This document shows positions 8,004 through 16,533 of a stretch of DNA of 64,000 nucleotides, piece after piece; position 1 is the first letter of the stretch; the number at the start of each line of letters is the position of its first letter. The position numbers were made by a program, and so were the translations under genes. The DNA comes from Streptomyces spirodelae. Lineage in GTDB: Bacteria > Actinomycetota > Actinomycetes > Streptomycetales > Streptomycetaceae. Under the pieces are notes generated by a model. The model had not been told where the DNA came from. It saw nothing but the letters and a program-made list of their open reading frames with translations, and searched no databases. The stretch lies in assembly GCF_017676385.1 (NCBI RefSeq), contig NZ_JAFFZN010000007.1, forward strand, positions 62,001-126,000. The letters are read 5' to 3'.

Positions 8004-8588
8004 ATGAGCGCCGACACGCGACAGAGTCTGACGACCGGATTCGGCCACAAGAGGCAGTCCTTCCGGCACTGGCGCGGCCAGCGCCCGTTCTGGGGCGGAA
8101 TGCTGACGCTGCTGGCCGGTATCCCGATCATGTACGTCCCCTACCAGAACCTCACCCTGGGGTCCTTGACGATCCGGATGTCGACGACGGCGGGCGCGGG
8201 CTCGCTGATCATCGGCGTCCTGCTGGTCGTCCTCGGGCTGACCATGTGGTTCCAGCCCCACTCGCGGGTGTTCGCGGGCGTAGCCGCGATCCTGCTCTCG
8301 CTGGTCTCCCTCGTCGTGTCCAACTTCGGCGCCTTCCTGATCGGCTTCCTGCTCGGACTGATCGGCGGAGCGCTGGGCGTCTCCTGGGCTCCGGGCAAGC
8401 CGGTCGAGGCCGGCCCCGCCGCACAGCCCGAGTCCGCCGACCGCGGTGAGCAGGCGGAGTTCGCCGCCGCGGACGCCGGTACGAATACCGCGACGGGCCC
8501 GGCGAGCGACAACACAGCAGTCTCTGGAGCGTCCCCCGCCGACGGGGCCGACGCGCACGACGGGAACGGGAGGCACCGTGCCGGGTGA
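8004..8588 (+). CDS. DUF6114 family integral membrane protein
   Basis: 194 aa. After a cytoplasmic head with an RPFWGGMLTLLAG entry motif come about four TM helices in hairpins (residues about 33-130), then a Pro/Ala/Glu-rich disordered tail. A GAGGAG ribosome site lies about 10 nt before the ATG. Its 3' end overlaps the next gene's GTG by 11 nt, so the two are translationally coupled. Recurrent neighbour of DUF6230 genes in Streptomyces; function unknown. The trio may form a membrane/envelope complex (inference from coupling). Confidence 0.87.
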   Translation: MSADTRQSLTTGFGHKRQSFRHWRGQRPFWGGMLTLLAGIPIMYVPYQNLTLGSLTIRMSTTAGAGSLIIGVLLVVLGLTMWFQPHSRVFAGVAAILLSLVSLVVSNFGAFLIGFLLGLIGGALGVSWAPGKPVEAGPAAQPESADRGEQAEFAAADAGTNTATGPASDNTAVSGASPADGADAHDGNGRHRAG

Positions 8589-10035
8589 CGAGGTCCACGA
8601 GGGGGAGGGCGCGCGCGAACACGGCGCGTCCGGCGCCCGGGGGAGAACCGGACCCCGGCACGCGGCGCCCAAGAAGCCGCTGCTGACCCGGTTCCACCTG
8701 CCCGCGGGCAAGGCGATAGCCCTTGCCGCCATGCCCTCGGCGGTGCTGATGGGCGTGGGACTCACCCCGCAGCTGGCCAACGCCAAGCCGCTCCCCAAGA
8801 ACCCGTTCAAGGGCGACTCGTGCGTCTCCATCTCCGAGCAGCAGGAGACCGAGAAGGAGAAGCAGGAGCGCAAGGAGCGGGCCGAGAAGCTCAAGGAAGA
8901 CCTCGCCCGCGAGCAGGCCAAGCGTGAGAAGGCGGCCGAGGAGGCTGCTCGGAAGGCCGCCGAGAAGGCCAAGGAGGGCGCCGACAGCGCCAAGGACAAG
9001 GCCGCGGGCGGTACGTCGGACGAGAAGTCCAGTGGCGCCTCACCCTCGCCCTCACAGCCCTCCGACGGCTCCTCCGACGCCCAGCAGCCGTCCCCGTCGC
9101 CCACGCCGTCCCCCAGCTCGGGCGACAGCTCGACCGGCTCGCAGGACGACGAGGAGAACCCCTGGTACGACCCGCTGGGGGTGGGCAAGACCCTGGACGG
9201 TGTGCTCAGCCCCGACAAGGACAAGCCCGCCGACGAGCCCTCCTCCAGCCCCACGCCGAGCCCCTCGACGGGTTCGGGCTCCGACTCGGGTGACGACAGC
9301 AGCTCCGCCGAGTCCAAGGACGGCTCCGGCAGCAAGAGCGACAGCTCGGGCGGGTCCGGGTCCGCCGACTCCGGCTCGGACACCAAGTCGGACCCGGCGA
9401 AGAAGGACAGCACGTCCGAGAAGGACGGGCAGGACGAAAAGTCCGGCGAGGGCGACAAGGACGGCAAGGACAGCGAGGGCGACAAGGACGCGGCCGGCAG
9501 CGGGGTCGACAAGAACGACGGCACCGCACGCGACTTCGACCCCGACAAGGACGCGGGCAAGCCGTTCCCCTGCCCCGAGAAGATGAGCGTCAAGGGCAAG
9601 GACGAGCAGACCCCGGCCCAGATACCCAACGACCCCTGGTACCTGGAGGCATCCTCCCTCGCCCTGATGGGCCTGGACTACGAGGGCGTCGTCAACATTC
9701 GCAAGCCCAACGGCGAGACCAAGCAGGCCCTCAAGTTCACGGCCGACGCTGTGGACATCGGCGACCTGCACCAGCTGGTCAAGGCCGACGGCGTCACCTA
9801 CCACGTGCAGGCGTCCAAAGGCTCCACCTCCACCATCCGCGGCGGCAAGGTGACGATGTACACCGAGGAGCTGAAGGGCAATCTGTTCGGGCTGATCCCG
9901 GTCACCTTCACCCCCGAGACGCCGCCGCCGCTCAATGTGCCCTACGCCTACTTCACCGATGTGTCGGTGCGGCAGGCGGGGCAGTTCGGCGGCACCCTCA
10001 CCGTCCCCGGACTCCACAACTCCATCAGCAAGTGA
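8578..10035 (+). CDS. Ser/Pro/Asp/Lys-rich envelope protein of unknown function
   Basis: 485 aa from the GTG at 8578, which has a GGGAGG site just upstream and overlaps the DUF6114 gene. Order: basic head; hydrophobic segment (IALAAMPSAVLMGVGLTPQLANA, a signal peptide with an ANA-K cleavage-like site, about residues 43-67); short Cys-containing segment; a Lys/Glu/Ala-rich probable coiled coil (about 80-140); a very low-complexity Ser/Pro/Asp/Gly/Lys linker (about 145-330); and a C-terminal beta-rich domain (about 360-485) with DPWYLEASSLALMG. The C-terminal domain looks like a beta-sandwich reminiscent of DUF6230-type repeats, but no named family is recognised. The linker suggests a wall-spanning stalk. 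An in-frame opening extends upstream, but coupling favours 8578. Confidence 0.8.
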   Translation: MPGDEVHEGEGAREHGASGARGRTGPRHAAPKKPLLTRFHLPAGKAIALAAMPSAVLMGVGLTPQLANAKPLPKNPFKGDSCVSISEQQETEKEKQERKERAEKLKEDLAREQAKREKAAEEAARKAAEKAKEGADSAKDKAAGGTSDEKSSGASPSPSQPSDGSSDAQQPSPSPTPSPSSGDSSTGSQDDEENPWYDPLGVGKTLDGVLSPDKDKPADEPSSSPTPSPSTGSGSDSGDDSSSAESKDGSGSKSDSSGGSGSADSGSDTKSDPAKKDSTSEKDGQDEKSGEGDKDGKDSEGDKDAAGSGVDKNDGTARDFDPDKDAGKPFPCPEKMSVKGKDEQTPAQIPNDPWYLEASSLALMGLDYEGVVNIRKPNGETKQALKFTADAVDIGDLHQLVKADGVTYHVQASKGSTSTIRGGKVTMYTEELKGNLFGLIPVTFTPETPPPLNVPYAYFTDVSVRQAGQFGGTLTVPGLHNSISK

Positions 10036-10063
10036 GCCGGTGAGGCTCCCCGAGTAACCCCCT

Positions 10064-10105
10064 CACGAAAAGGCCCGCACCCTCCGGGGCGCGGGCCTTT
10101 TCGTG
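10064..10105. terminator. Bidirectional terminator between the Ser/Pro-rich gene and pyk
   Basis: Perfect 15-bp stem (10064-10078 with 10091-10105) with A-rich and T-rich flanks (GAAAAGG / CCTTTTC), so it works as an intrinsic terminator in both directions. It separates convergent genes. Confidence 0.9.
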
Positions 10106-10148
10106 TGTGGGTGGGAGCGGGTGAGTGTGGGGGCCGTCCCGTGTGCCG

Positions 10149-11570
10149 TCAGGCGGTGCCCAGGTGGTGGACGCGGACCATGTTGGTGGTGCCGGGGACA
10201 CCGGGCGGGGAGCCGGCCGTGATCAGCATGGTGTCGCCCGTCTCGAAGCGCTGCAGCCGGAGCAGTTCGGCGTCGACCAGCTCGACCATCTCGTCCGTGT
10301 GGTCGACGTGCTTGACGACGAACGTCTCCACGCCCCAGCTGAGCGTCAGCTGGTTGGCCGTGGACGCCTCCGTGGTGAAGGCCAGGATGGGCTGGCCGAC
10401 CCGGTAGCGGGAGAGCCGCCGCGCGGTGTCGCCGGACTTGGTGAAGGCGACGAGCGCCTTGCCGTCGAGGAAGTCGGCCATCTCGCAGGCCGCGCGGGCG
10501 ACCGAACCGCCCTGGGTGCGCGGCTTCTTGCCGGGCACCAGGGGCTGGAGGCCGCGGCTGAGCAGCTCCTGCTCGGCGGCCTCCACGATCTTCGACATCG
10601 TCTTGACGGTCTCGATCGGGTACTGGCCGACCGAGGACTCCGCCGAGAGCATCACCGCGTCGGCGCCGTCCAGCACCGCGTTGGCGACATCGCTGGCCTC
10701 CGCGCGGGTGGGCCGCGAGTTGGTGATCATCGACTCCATCATCTGGGTGGCCACGATCACTGGCTTGGCGTTGCGGCGGCACAGCTCGACGAGGCGCTTC
10801 TGCACCATCGGGACCTGCTCCAGCGGATACTCGACCGCCAGGTCACCGCGGGCCACCATCACCCCGTCGAAGGCCAGCACGACCTCCTCCATGTTGGAGA
10901 CGGCCTGCGGCTTCTCGACCTTGGCGATGACCGGAACCCGGCGGCCGACCTCGTCCATCACCCGGTGCACGTCCCGCACGTCGGAGGCGTTGCGCACGAA
11001 GGAGAGCGCGATCATGTCGGCGCCCATCTTGAGCGCGAACTTCAGGTCGCCGATGTCCTTCTCGCTCAGCGCCGGGACGTTCACCGCCGCGCCGGGCAGG
11101 TTGATGCCCTTGTGGTCGGAGATGACGCCGCCCTCGATGACGATGGTGCGCACCCGGGGGCCCTCGACCTCCACGACCTGGAGGGCGACGTTCCCGTCGT
11201 TGATCAGCACCGGGTCGCCCTTGGAGACGTCGCCCGGCAGCCCCTTGTAGGTGGTGCCGCAGATGGTCTTGTCACCCGCCACGTCCTCGGTGGTGATGGT
11301 GAACTCCTCACCGCGGACCAGCTCGACGGGGCCCTCGGCGAAGGTCTCCAGCCGGATCTTGGGGCCCTGCAGGTCGGCGAGCACGCCCACCGGGCGGCCC
11401 GTCTCCTCGGCGGCCTTGCGGACGCGGTGGTACCGCTCCTCGTGCTCGGCGTGGGAGCCGTGGCTCATATTGAAGCGGGCCACGTTCATGCCCGCCTCGA
11501 TCAGCGTCTTGAGCTGATCGTAGGAGTCGACGGCGGGGCCCAGGGTGCAGACGATTTTGGAACGGCGCAT
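10149..11570 (-). CDS. pyk: Pyruvate kinase
   Basis: 473 aa, catalyses phosphoenolpyruvate + ADP to pyruvate + ATP. N-terminal RRSKIVCTLGPA and NVARFNMSHG are the classic start of the TIM barrel; IAKVEKP carries the catalytic Lys; MVARGDLAVE binds the metal; the C-terminal allosteric domain is complete. The minus-strand order pta-ackA-pyk is a lower-glycolysis/acetate-overflow block. Streptomyces usually carry two pyruvate kinases; this one resembles, by position, the pyk2 copy (recalled synteny). The gap to ackA is 70 bp, so it may have its own promoter as well as read-through. Confidence 0.96.
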   Translation of the reverse strand: MRRSKIVCTLGPAVDSYDQLKTLIEAGMNVARFNMSHGSHAEHEERYHRVRKAAEETGRPVGVLADLQGPKIRLETFAEGPVELVRGEEFTITTEDVAGDKTICGTTYKGLPGDVSKGDPVLINDGNVALQVVEVEGPRVRTIVIEGGVISDHKGINLPGAAVNVPALSEKDIGDLKFALKMGADMIALSFVRNASDVRDVHRVMDEVGRRVPVIAKVEKPQAVSNMEEVVLAFDGVMVARGDLAVEYPLEQVPMVQKRLVELCRRNAKPVIVATQMMESMITNSRPTRAEASDVANAVLDGADAVMLSAESSVGQYPIETVKTMSKIVEAAEQELLSRGLQPLVPGKKPRTQGGSVARAACEMADFLDGKALVAFTKSGDTARRLSRYRVGQPILAFTTEASTANQLTLSWGVETFVVKHVDHTDEMVELVDAELLRLQRFETGDTMLITAGSPPGVPGTTNMVRVHHLGTA

Positions 11571-11640
11571 GGTGGCGATCCTATCGTTTTGTTTAGGTAC
11601 TGAACGATTCGGGGGCGGCTCCCCCAGGGGTCAGGGCCGC

Positions 11641-12861
11641 TCAGCTCGGGGCGACCAGCGCGTAGGTCTGCTCTGCGATCTCCAGTTCCTCGTCGGTCGG
11701 TACGACGGCCACCTTCACCCTCGCGTACTCGGGCGAGATCAGCCGGGCCTCCTTCCCGCCGGCCGCGTTCAGCTCGCCGTCCACGGCCAGGCCCAGCTCC
11801 TCCAGGCCCGCGACGGCGGCCTCGCGCACGGGTGCCGCGTTCTCGCCGACCCCCGCGGTGAAGACCACGGCGTCGACCCTGCCCAGCACGGCGTAGTAGG
11901 CGCCGATGTACTTCTTCAGCCGGTGGATGTAGATGTCGAAGGCCAGTGTGGCCGCCGCGTCGCCCGCGTCGATCCGGCGGCGGATCTCCCGCATGTCGTT
12001 GGCGCCGCACAGCCCCAGCAGGCCACTGCGCTTGTTCAGCAGCTCGTCCACCTCGTCCACGCCCATCCCGGCCACCCGGCCCAGGTGGAAGACCACCGCC
12101 GGGTCGATGTCACCCGAGCGGGTTCCCATCACCAGGCCCTCCAAGGGGGTCAGCCCCATGGAGGTGTCCTCGCACCGCCCGCCGCGCACCGCGGAGGCCG
12201 AGGCGCCGTTGCCCAGGTGCAGCACGATCAGATTGACCTCGGCGGGGTCCTTGCCCAGCAGCTGGGCCGCCTTTCGGGAGACATAGGCGTGCGAGGTGCC
12301 GTGGAAGCCGTAGCGGCGCACCCGGTGCGCGTCGGCCGTCTCCACATCGATGGCGTAGCGGGCCGCGTGCTCGGGCATCGTGGAGTGGAACGCGGTGTCG
12401 AACACGGCGACCTGCGGCAGGTCGGGGCGCAGCCGCCGCGCCGTACGGATGCCGGTGACGTTCGCCGGATTGTGCAGCGGCGCCACCGGGACCAGGCGCT
12501 CGATCTCCCCCAGCACGGCGTCGTCGACCACCGTCGGCTCGGTGAGCTTCAACCCGCCGTGCACCACCCGGTGGCCGATCGCGGCCAGGTCGGGGGAGTC
12601 CAGGCCGAGCCCGTCGACGGCCAGCTCGTCGGCGATGGCCTTCAGTGCCGCGTCGTGGTCGGCCAGCCGCCCCTCTCGCGTGCGCCGCTCGCCGCCGGTG
12701 GCCAGCGGCTCGTGGGAGACGGCGGAGGTCTCCTCGCCGATCCGCTCGGCGAGGCCCGCGGCCAGCCGGGTGCGGTCGGCCATGTCGATCAGCTGGTACT
12801 TCACCGACGACGAGCCGGAGTTGAGGACGAGAATCCGGGTGGGGCTGGTCGGGCTGGTCAC
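11641..12861 (-). CDS. ackA: Acetate kinase
   Basis: 406 aa. Converts acetyl phosphate + ADP to acetate + ATP in the Pta-AckA pathway. Starts with the phosphate-binding motif ILVLNSGSSSVKY; contains VFDTAFHSTMP, the catalytic-site YGFHGTSH block and HLGNGAS, all diagnostic of the acetokinase family. Start is GTG. It follows pta by 42 bp with no terminator, so they are co-transcribed. No truncation or missing residues were seen. Confidence 0.96.
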   Translation of the reverse strand: MTSPTSPTRILVLNSGSSSVKYQLIDMADRTRLAAGLAERIGEETSAVSHEPLATGGERRTREGRLADHDAALKAIADELAVDGLGLDSPDLAAIGHRVVHGGLKLTEPTVVDDAVLGEIERLVPVAPLHNPANVTGIRTARRLRPDLPQVAVFDTAFHSTMPEHAARYAIDVETADAHRVRRYGFHGTSHAYVSRKAAQLLGKDPAEVNLIVLHLGNGASASAVRGGRCEDTSMGLTPLEGLVMGTRSGDIDPAVVFHLGRVAGMGVDEVDELLNKRSGLLGLCGANDMREIRRRIDAGDAAATLAFDIYIHRLKKYIGAYYAVLGRVDAVVFTAGVGENAAPVREAAVAGLEELGLAVDGELNAAGGKEARLISPEYARVKVAVVPTDEELEIAEQTYALVAPS

Positions 12862-12903
12862 GTCAGGAGAGCTTTCTGGACGGGGACAGGACTGGGGAGC
12901 GGG

Positions 12904-15051
12904 TCAGGTGCCCGGCGCGGACTCCTCCTGCGCCTGGACGGCCGTGATCGCGACGGTGTTGACGATGTCCTGCACCAGGGCTCCCCGGCTCAGGTCGTTG
13001 ACGGGCTTGCGCAGGCCCTGCAGCACCGGGCCGACGGCGACGGCCCCGGCCGAGCGCTGCACGGCCTTGTAGGTGTTGTTCCCGGTGTTCAGGTCGGGGA
13101 AGATCAGCACGGTCGCCTGTCCCGCCACCCGGGAGCCGGGCAGCTTGGTCGCGGCGACCGAGGGCTCCACAGCCGCGTCGTATTGGATGGGCCCTTCGAT
13201 CAGCAGGTCGGGGCGGCGCTCGCGGACCAGTTCGGTGGCCCGCCGCACTTTGTCCACATCGGCGCCGGAGCCCGAGGCGCCCGTCGAGTACGACAGCATC
13301 GCGATCCTGGGCTCCACCCCGAACCTGGCCGCCGTGGTCGCCGACTGGATCGCGATGTCCGCGAGCTGCTCGGCGTCCGGGTCGGGTACCACGGCACAGT
13401 CTCCGTAGACCAGCACACGATCGGCCAGGCACATGAAGAAGACCGAGGAGACGATCGAGGCATCCGGCTTGGTGCGGATGATCTCGAAGGCGGGCCGGAC
13501 CGTCGCAGCCGTCGAGTGGACGGCGCCGGAGACCATACCGTCGGCCAGCCCCTCGCGGACCATCATGGTGCCGAAGTACGAGACGTCGGAGACCACGTCG
13601 TGCGCCAGTTCGTAGGTGACGCCCTTGTGGGCGCGCAGCTTGGCGTACGACTCGGCGAAGCGCTCCCGCAGCGGGGAGGTCTGCGGGTCGACGATGCGTG
13701 CCGTGGCGCCACCGGGACCCGCCGAGGGGTCCGCCGGGGCCTCGTCGTCGGCGAGCAGATCGAGGTGGATGCTCAGCTCGGCGGCCCGCTTGCGCACAGC
13801 GCCCGGCTCGCCCAGCAGCGTCAGGTCGCAGATGTTGCGGCGCAGCAGCACCTCGGTGGCGCGCAGCACACGCTCCTCGGTGCCCTCCGGCAGCACGATG
13901 TGGCGCCGCTTCGAGGACCCGGTGCGCGAGCGCTGCACCAGCTCGTGCTCGAACATCATCGGCGTGACCCGCTCGCTGCGCTCCACCGAAAGCCGCTCGG
14001 ACAGGAGCGCGGCGTCCACATGGGTCTCGAACAGGCCCAGCGCGATCTCGGCCTTGCGCGGGGTGGCGGCGGTCAGCTTGCCCTCCAGGGACAGCAGCGC
14101 GTCCGCGGTCGGCATGGAGCCCTCGGGCACGACCAGCACCGGTGTACCCGGGGCCAGCCGGGAGGCCAGCGCCAGGGTCTGGTCCCCGGGGTGCTCGTCC
14201 AGGGTGAGCAGCACTCCGGCGATGGCGGGGGAGCCCGCGGAGTGCGCTGCCAGCGCGCCGATGATCAGGTCCGAGCGGTCGCCCGGTGTGACCACCAGAC
14301 AGCCCTCGGTCAGCGCGGGCAGGAAGACGGGCAGGTGAGCGCCGCCGAAGACCAGGTTGCGTACATCGCGCGAGAGCCCCGCGTGGTCGCCGAGCAGCAC
14401 CTTGGCGCCCGTCGCCTCCTTGACCTGGGCCACCGTGGGCGCCGCCAGGGCCGGCTCCTCCGGCAGCACGAAAACCGGCTCCGGCAGCCGCTCGGCCAGC
14501 CCCCGTACCGCGGCGGCGGCCTCGGGGTCGGACACCCGGTTGGCGACCATCGCGATCAGGTCGGCGCCCAGCGAGGCGTAGGCGTCATGTGCGTTGCGCA
14601 CCTCGGCGACCACCGTCTCGGGGGACTGGTCACGGGCGGCGACGACGGGCAGCACGGCGGCGCCGAACTCGTTCGCGAGCCGCGCGTTGAGTGCCAGCTC
14701 GGCGGGGAGCCCGGTGTCGGCGAAGTCGGTACCGAGGACCAGCACGGCCTCGTACGTGTCGGAGACCTGGTGGTAGCGGTCCACCAGGCGGGATATCAGC
14801 TCGTCCGTGCCCTGCTCGGCCTGGAGCGCCGCCGCGTCCTCGTAGCTCATGCCGAAGACGGAGGAGGCGGGCTGGGTGAGCCGGTAGCGGCTGCGCAGCA
14901 GGTCGTACAGCCGGTCGGGTCCGTCGTGCACCAGCGGCCGGAAGACTCCCACCCGGTCCACCTGCCGGGTCAGCAGTTCCATGACTCCCAGCTCGACCAC
15001 CTGCCGGCCGTCGCTGCGTCCGATGCCGGTCACGTACACGCTGCGCGTCAC
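12904..15051 (-). CDS. pta: Phosphate acetyltransferase
   Basis: 715 aa. Transfers acetyl from CoA to phosphate, feeding ackA. Long actinobacterial form: an N-terminal BioD/DRTGG-type P-loop-like regulatory region (about residues 1-370) joined to the C-terminal PTA_PTB catalytic domain (about 380-705; HIVLPEGTEERVLRA, YSTGASGSGADVDKV, FPDLNTGN). The GTG at 15051 was chosen because GGAGGAG lies 7-12 nt upstream and the protein then begins with the conserved SVYVTGIGRSDG. Divergent from pfkA across a 353-bp control region. Confidence 0.95.
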   Translation of the reverse strand: MTRSVYVTGIGRSDGRQVVELGVMELLTRQVDRVGVFRPLVHDGPDRLYDLLRSRYRLTQPASSVFGMSYEDAAALQAEQGTDELISRLVDRYHQVSDTYEAVLVLGTDFADTGLPAELALNARLANEFGAAVLPVVAARDQSPETVVAEVRNAHDAYASLGADLIAMVANRVSDPEAAAAVRGLAERLPEPVFVLPEEPALAAPTVAQVKEATGAKVLLGDHAGLSRDVRNLVFGGAHLPVFLPALTEGCLVVTPGDRSDLIIGALAAHSAGSPAIAGVLLTLDEHPGDQTLALASRLAPGTPVLVVPEGSMPTADALLSLEGKLTAATPRKAEIALGLFETHVDAALLSERLSVERSERVTPMMFEHELVQRSRTGSSKRRHIVLPEGTEERVLRATEVLLRRNICDLTLLGEPGAVRKRAAELSIHLDLLADDEAPADPSAGPGGATARIVDPQTSPLRERFAESYAKLRAHKGVTYELAHDVVSDVSYFGTMMVREGLADGMVSGAVHSTAATVRPAFEIIRTKPDASIVSSVFFMCLADRVLVYGDCAVVPDPDAEQLADIAIQSATTAARFGVEPRIAMLSYSTGASGSGADVDKVRRATELVRERRPDLLIEGPIQYDAAVEPSVAATKLPGSRVAGQATVLIFPDLNTGNNTYKAVQRSAGAVAVGPVLQGLRKPVNDLSRGALVQDIVNTVAITAVQAQEESAPGT

Positions 15052-15118
15052 GCGCTGTCTCCTCCGGGTCGCGGGCGGTCCAGGTCCGTTGTGGTCGGTC
15101 GAGATCGCTCTGGGGTGA

Positions 15119-15141
15119 TTCTCGAGCGATATCGCCGAGAA
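15119..15141. promoter_or_regulatory. Inverted repeat TTCTCG-A-GCGATATCGC-CGAGAA
   Basis: Eleven-bp arms with one bulged A, centred on the perfect palindrome GCGATATCGC. It is 68 bp from the pta start and 28 bp upstream of the putative pfkA -35 box, well placed to control both. The regulator is unknown. Confidence 0.5.
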
Positions 15142-15168
15142 AACACCCGTAAAGGCACGGCTATACCC

Positions 15169-15197
15169 TTGACAATACCTGCGCTTGTGGCTAGGCC
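15169..15197 (+). promoter_or_regulatory. Putative HrdB-type promoter of pfkA
   Basis: A consensus TTGACA -35 box (15169-15174) is followed after exactly 17 nt by TAGGCC (15192-15197), a usual Streptomyces -10. The predicted start leaves a leader of about 200 nt before the ATG. Confidence 0.55.
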
Positions 15198-15404
15198 GCT
15201 CGCCAGGTGGATGGTCCGCGGTCCGGGCCGCGGGGGCCGGACCGCGGTGGTCCGGATGCTGGGCGGGACCCATGCCCTCGCCTTCAAGACGTGAAACAAT
15301 CGCACCGGCTCACACGGACCAGCGGCACCCCGGACAGTGAGGTCCGACCGTGCCCCAAGCGGCCCGTCCCGGCGGGCATCTACGGAGCAGGAGAAGCGAA
15401 CCCC

Positions 15405-16430
15405 ATGCGCATCGGAGTCCTCACCGCAGGCGGAGACTGTCCCGGTCTCAACGCCGTGATCCGATCCGTCGTGCACCGCGCCGTGCACGACCGCGGCGAC
15501 GAGGTCATCGGCTTCGAAGACGGATTCAAGGGCCTGCTCGAGGGCCGCTACCGCCCCCTGGACATAAACTCCGTCAGCGGCATCCTCGCCCGCGGCGGCA
15601 CCATCCTCGGCTCGGCCCGGCTGGAGCGGGACCGGCTGCGGGAGGCGTGCAACAACTCCGAGGAGCTGATCGGCCGCCTCGGCCTCGACGCCCTCATCCC
15701 CATCGGCGGCGAGGGCACGCTGACCGCCGCGCGGATGCTCGCCGAGATCGGGCTGCCGGTCGTCGGCGTCCCCAAGACGATCGACAACGACATCTCCGCA
15801 ACCGACCGCACCTTCGGCTTCGACACCGCCGTCGGTGTCGCCACCGAGGCCATGGACCGCCTCAAGACCACCGCCGAGTCCCACCAGCGCGTCATGGTCG
15901 TGGAGGTCATGGGGCGGCACGCGGGCTGGATCGCGCTGGAGGCCGGGATGGCGGCCGGCGCCCACGCCATCTGCATCCCCGAGCGGAACTTCGAGGTCGA
16001 CGACCTGGTCAAGATGGTCGAGGAGCGGTTCGCGCGGAACAAGAAGTTCGCCATCGTCTGCGTCGCCGAGGGCGCCCACCCGGCCGAGGGCTCCATGCCG
16101 TACGAGAAGGGCATGATCGACCAGTACGGCCACGAGCGCTTCGCCGGGATCGGCAACCGGCTCGCCGTCGAGCTGGAGCACCGGCTCGGCAAGGAGGCCC
16201 GCCCCGTCATCCTCGGCCACATCCAGCGCGGTGGTACTCCTACGGCGTACGACCGGGTGCTCGCCACCCGCTTCGGCTGGCACGCGGTCGAGGCGGCGCA
16301 CCGGGGTGACTTCGGGCAGATGACCGCCTTGCGGGGCACGGAGATCGTGATGGCATCGCTCGCCGACGCGGTTTCGGAGCTGAAGCGGGTGCCGCAGGAC
16401 CGGATGGACGAGACGGAAGCCGTCTTCTGA
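15405..16430 (+). CDS. pfkA: ATP-dependent 6-phosphofructokinase
   Basis: 341 aa. Phosphorylates fructose 6-phosphate in glycolysis. GGDCPGLNAVIR binds the nucleotide; GGEGT (101-105) has Gly104, the ATP-type residue; PKTIDND (123-129) has catalytic Asp127 and Lys124, a residue more usual in PPi-dependent enzymes. That Gly104/Lys124 mixture is known for actinobacterial group III enzymes. The ATG at 15405 is preceded by GGAGCAGGAG. Divergent from the pta-ackA-pyk genes, so upper and lower glycolysis share one control region. Confidence 0.95.
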   Translation: MRIGVLTAGGDCPGLNAVIRSVVHRAVHDRGDEVIGFEDGFKGLLEGRYRPLDINSVSGILARGGTILGSARLERDRLREACNNSEELIGRLGLDALIPIGGEGTLTAARMLAEIGLPVVGVPKTIDNDISATDRTFGFDTAVGVATEAMDRLKTTAESHQRVMVVEVMGRHAGWIALEAGMAAGAHAICIPERNFEVDDLVKMVEERFARNKKFAIVCVAEGAHPAEGSMPYEKGMIDQYGHERFAGIGNRLAVELEHRLGKEARPVILGHIQRGGTPTAYDRVLATRFGWHAVEAAHRGDFGQMTALRGTEIVMASLADAVSELKRVPQDRMDETEAVF

Positions 16431-16490
16431 GCCGCCGCCGGGGAGGGGGTGCCCATGGCTGTTGGTTGCGGGCTTGCGGGTCGCGTGTGG

Positions 16491-16524
16491 TCGGTCGCGC
16501 CGTTCCTCGCGCCCCCAGCGGGGC
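16491..16524. repeat. Dispersed intergenic GC-rich element, copy 1
   Basis: TCGCGCCGTTCCTCGCGCC and its flanks resemble 44017-44050. Elements of this sequence type are common between Streptomyces genes. It lies between convergent pfkA and the MFS gene and may also serve as a terminator. Confidence 0.5.
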
Positions 16525-16533
16525 AAGCCCCCT

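Larger units (their letters stand above)
15052..15404. other. 353-bp divergent control region between pta and pfkA
   Basis: No gene. It holds a near-perfect inverted repeat at 15119-15141, a good -35/-10 pair toward pfkA (15169-15197), and a GC-rich downstream leader. The AT content around 15120-15180 is clearly higher than in the flanks. Confidence 0.6.

Noticed and set aside
11545..15294. Very long open frame on the plus strand, antisense to ackA and pta
   Set aside because: It is a shadow caused by high GC and codon bias of the real minus-strand genes; its translation is Arg/Gly/His/Gln-rich with no known domain.
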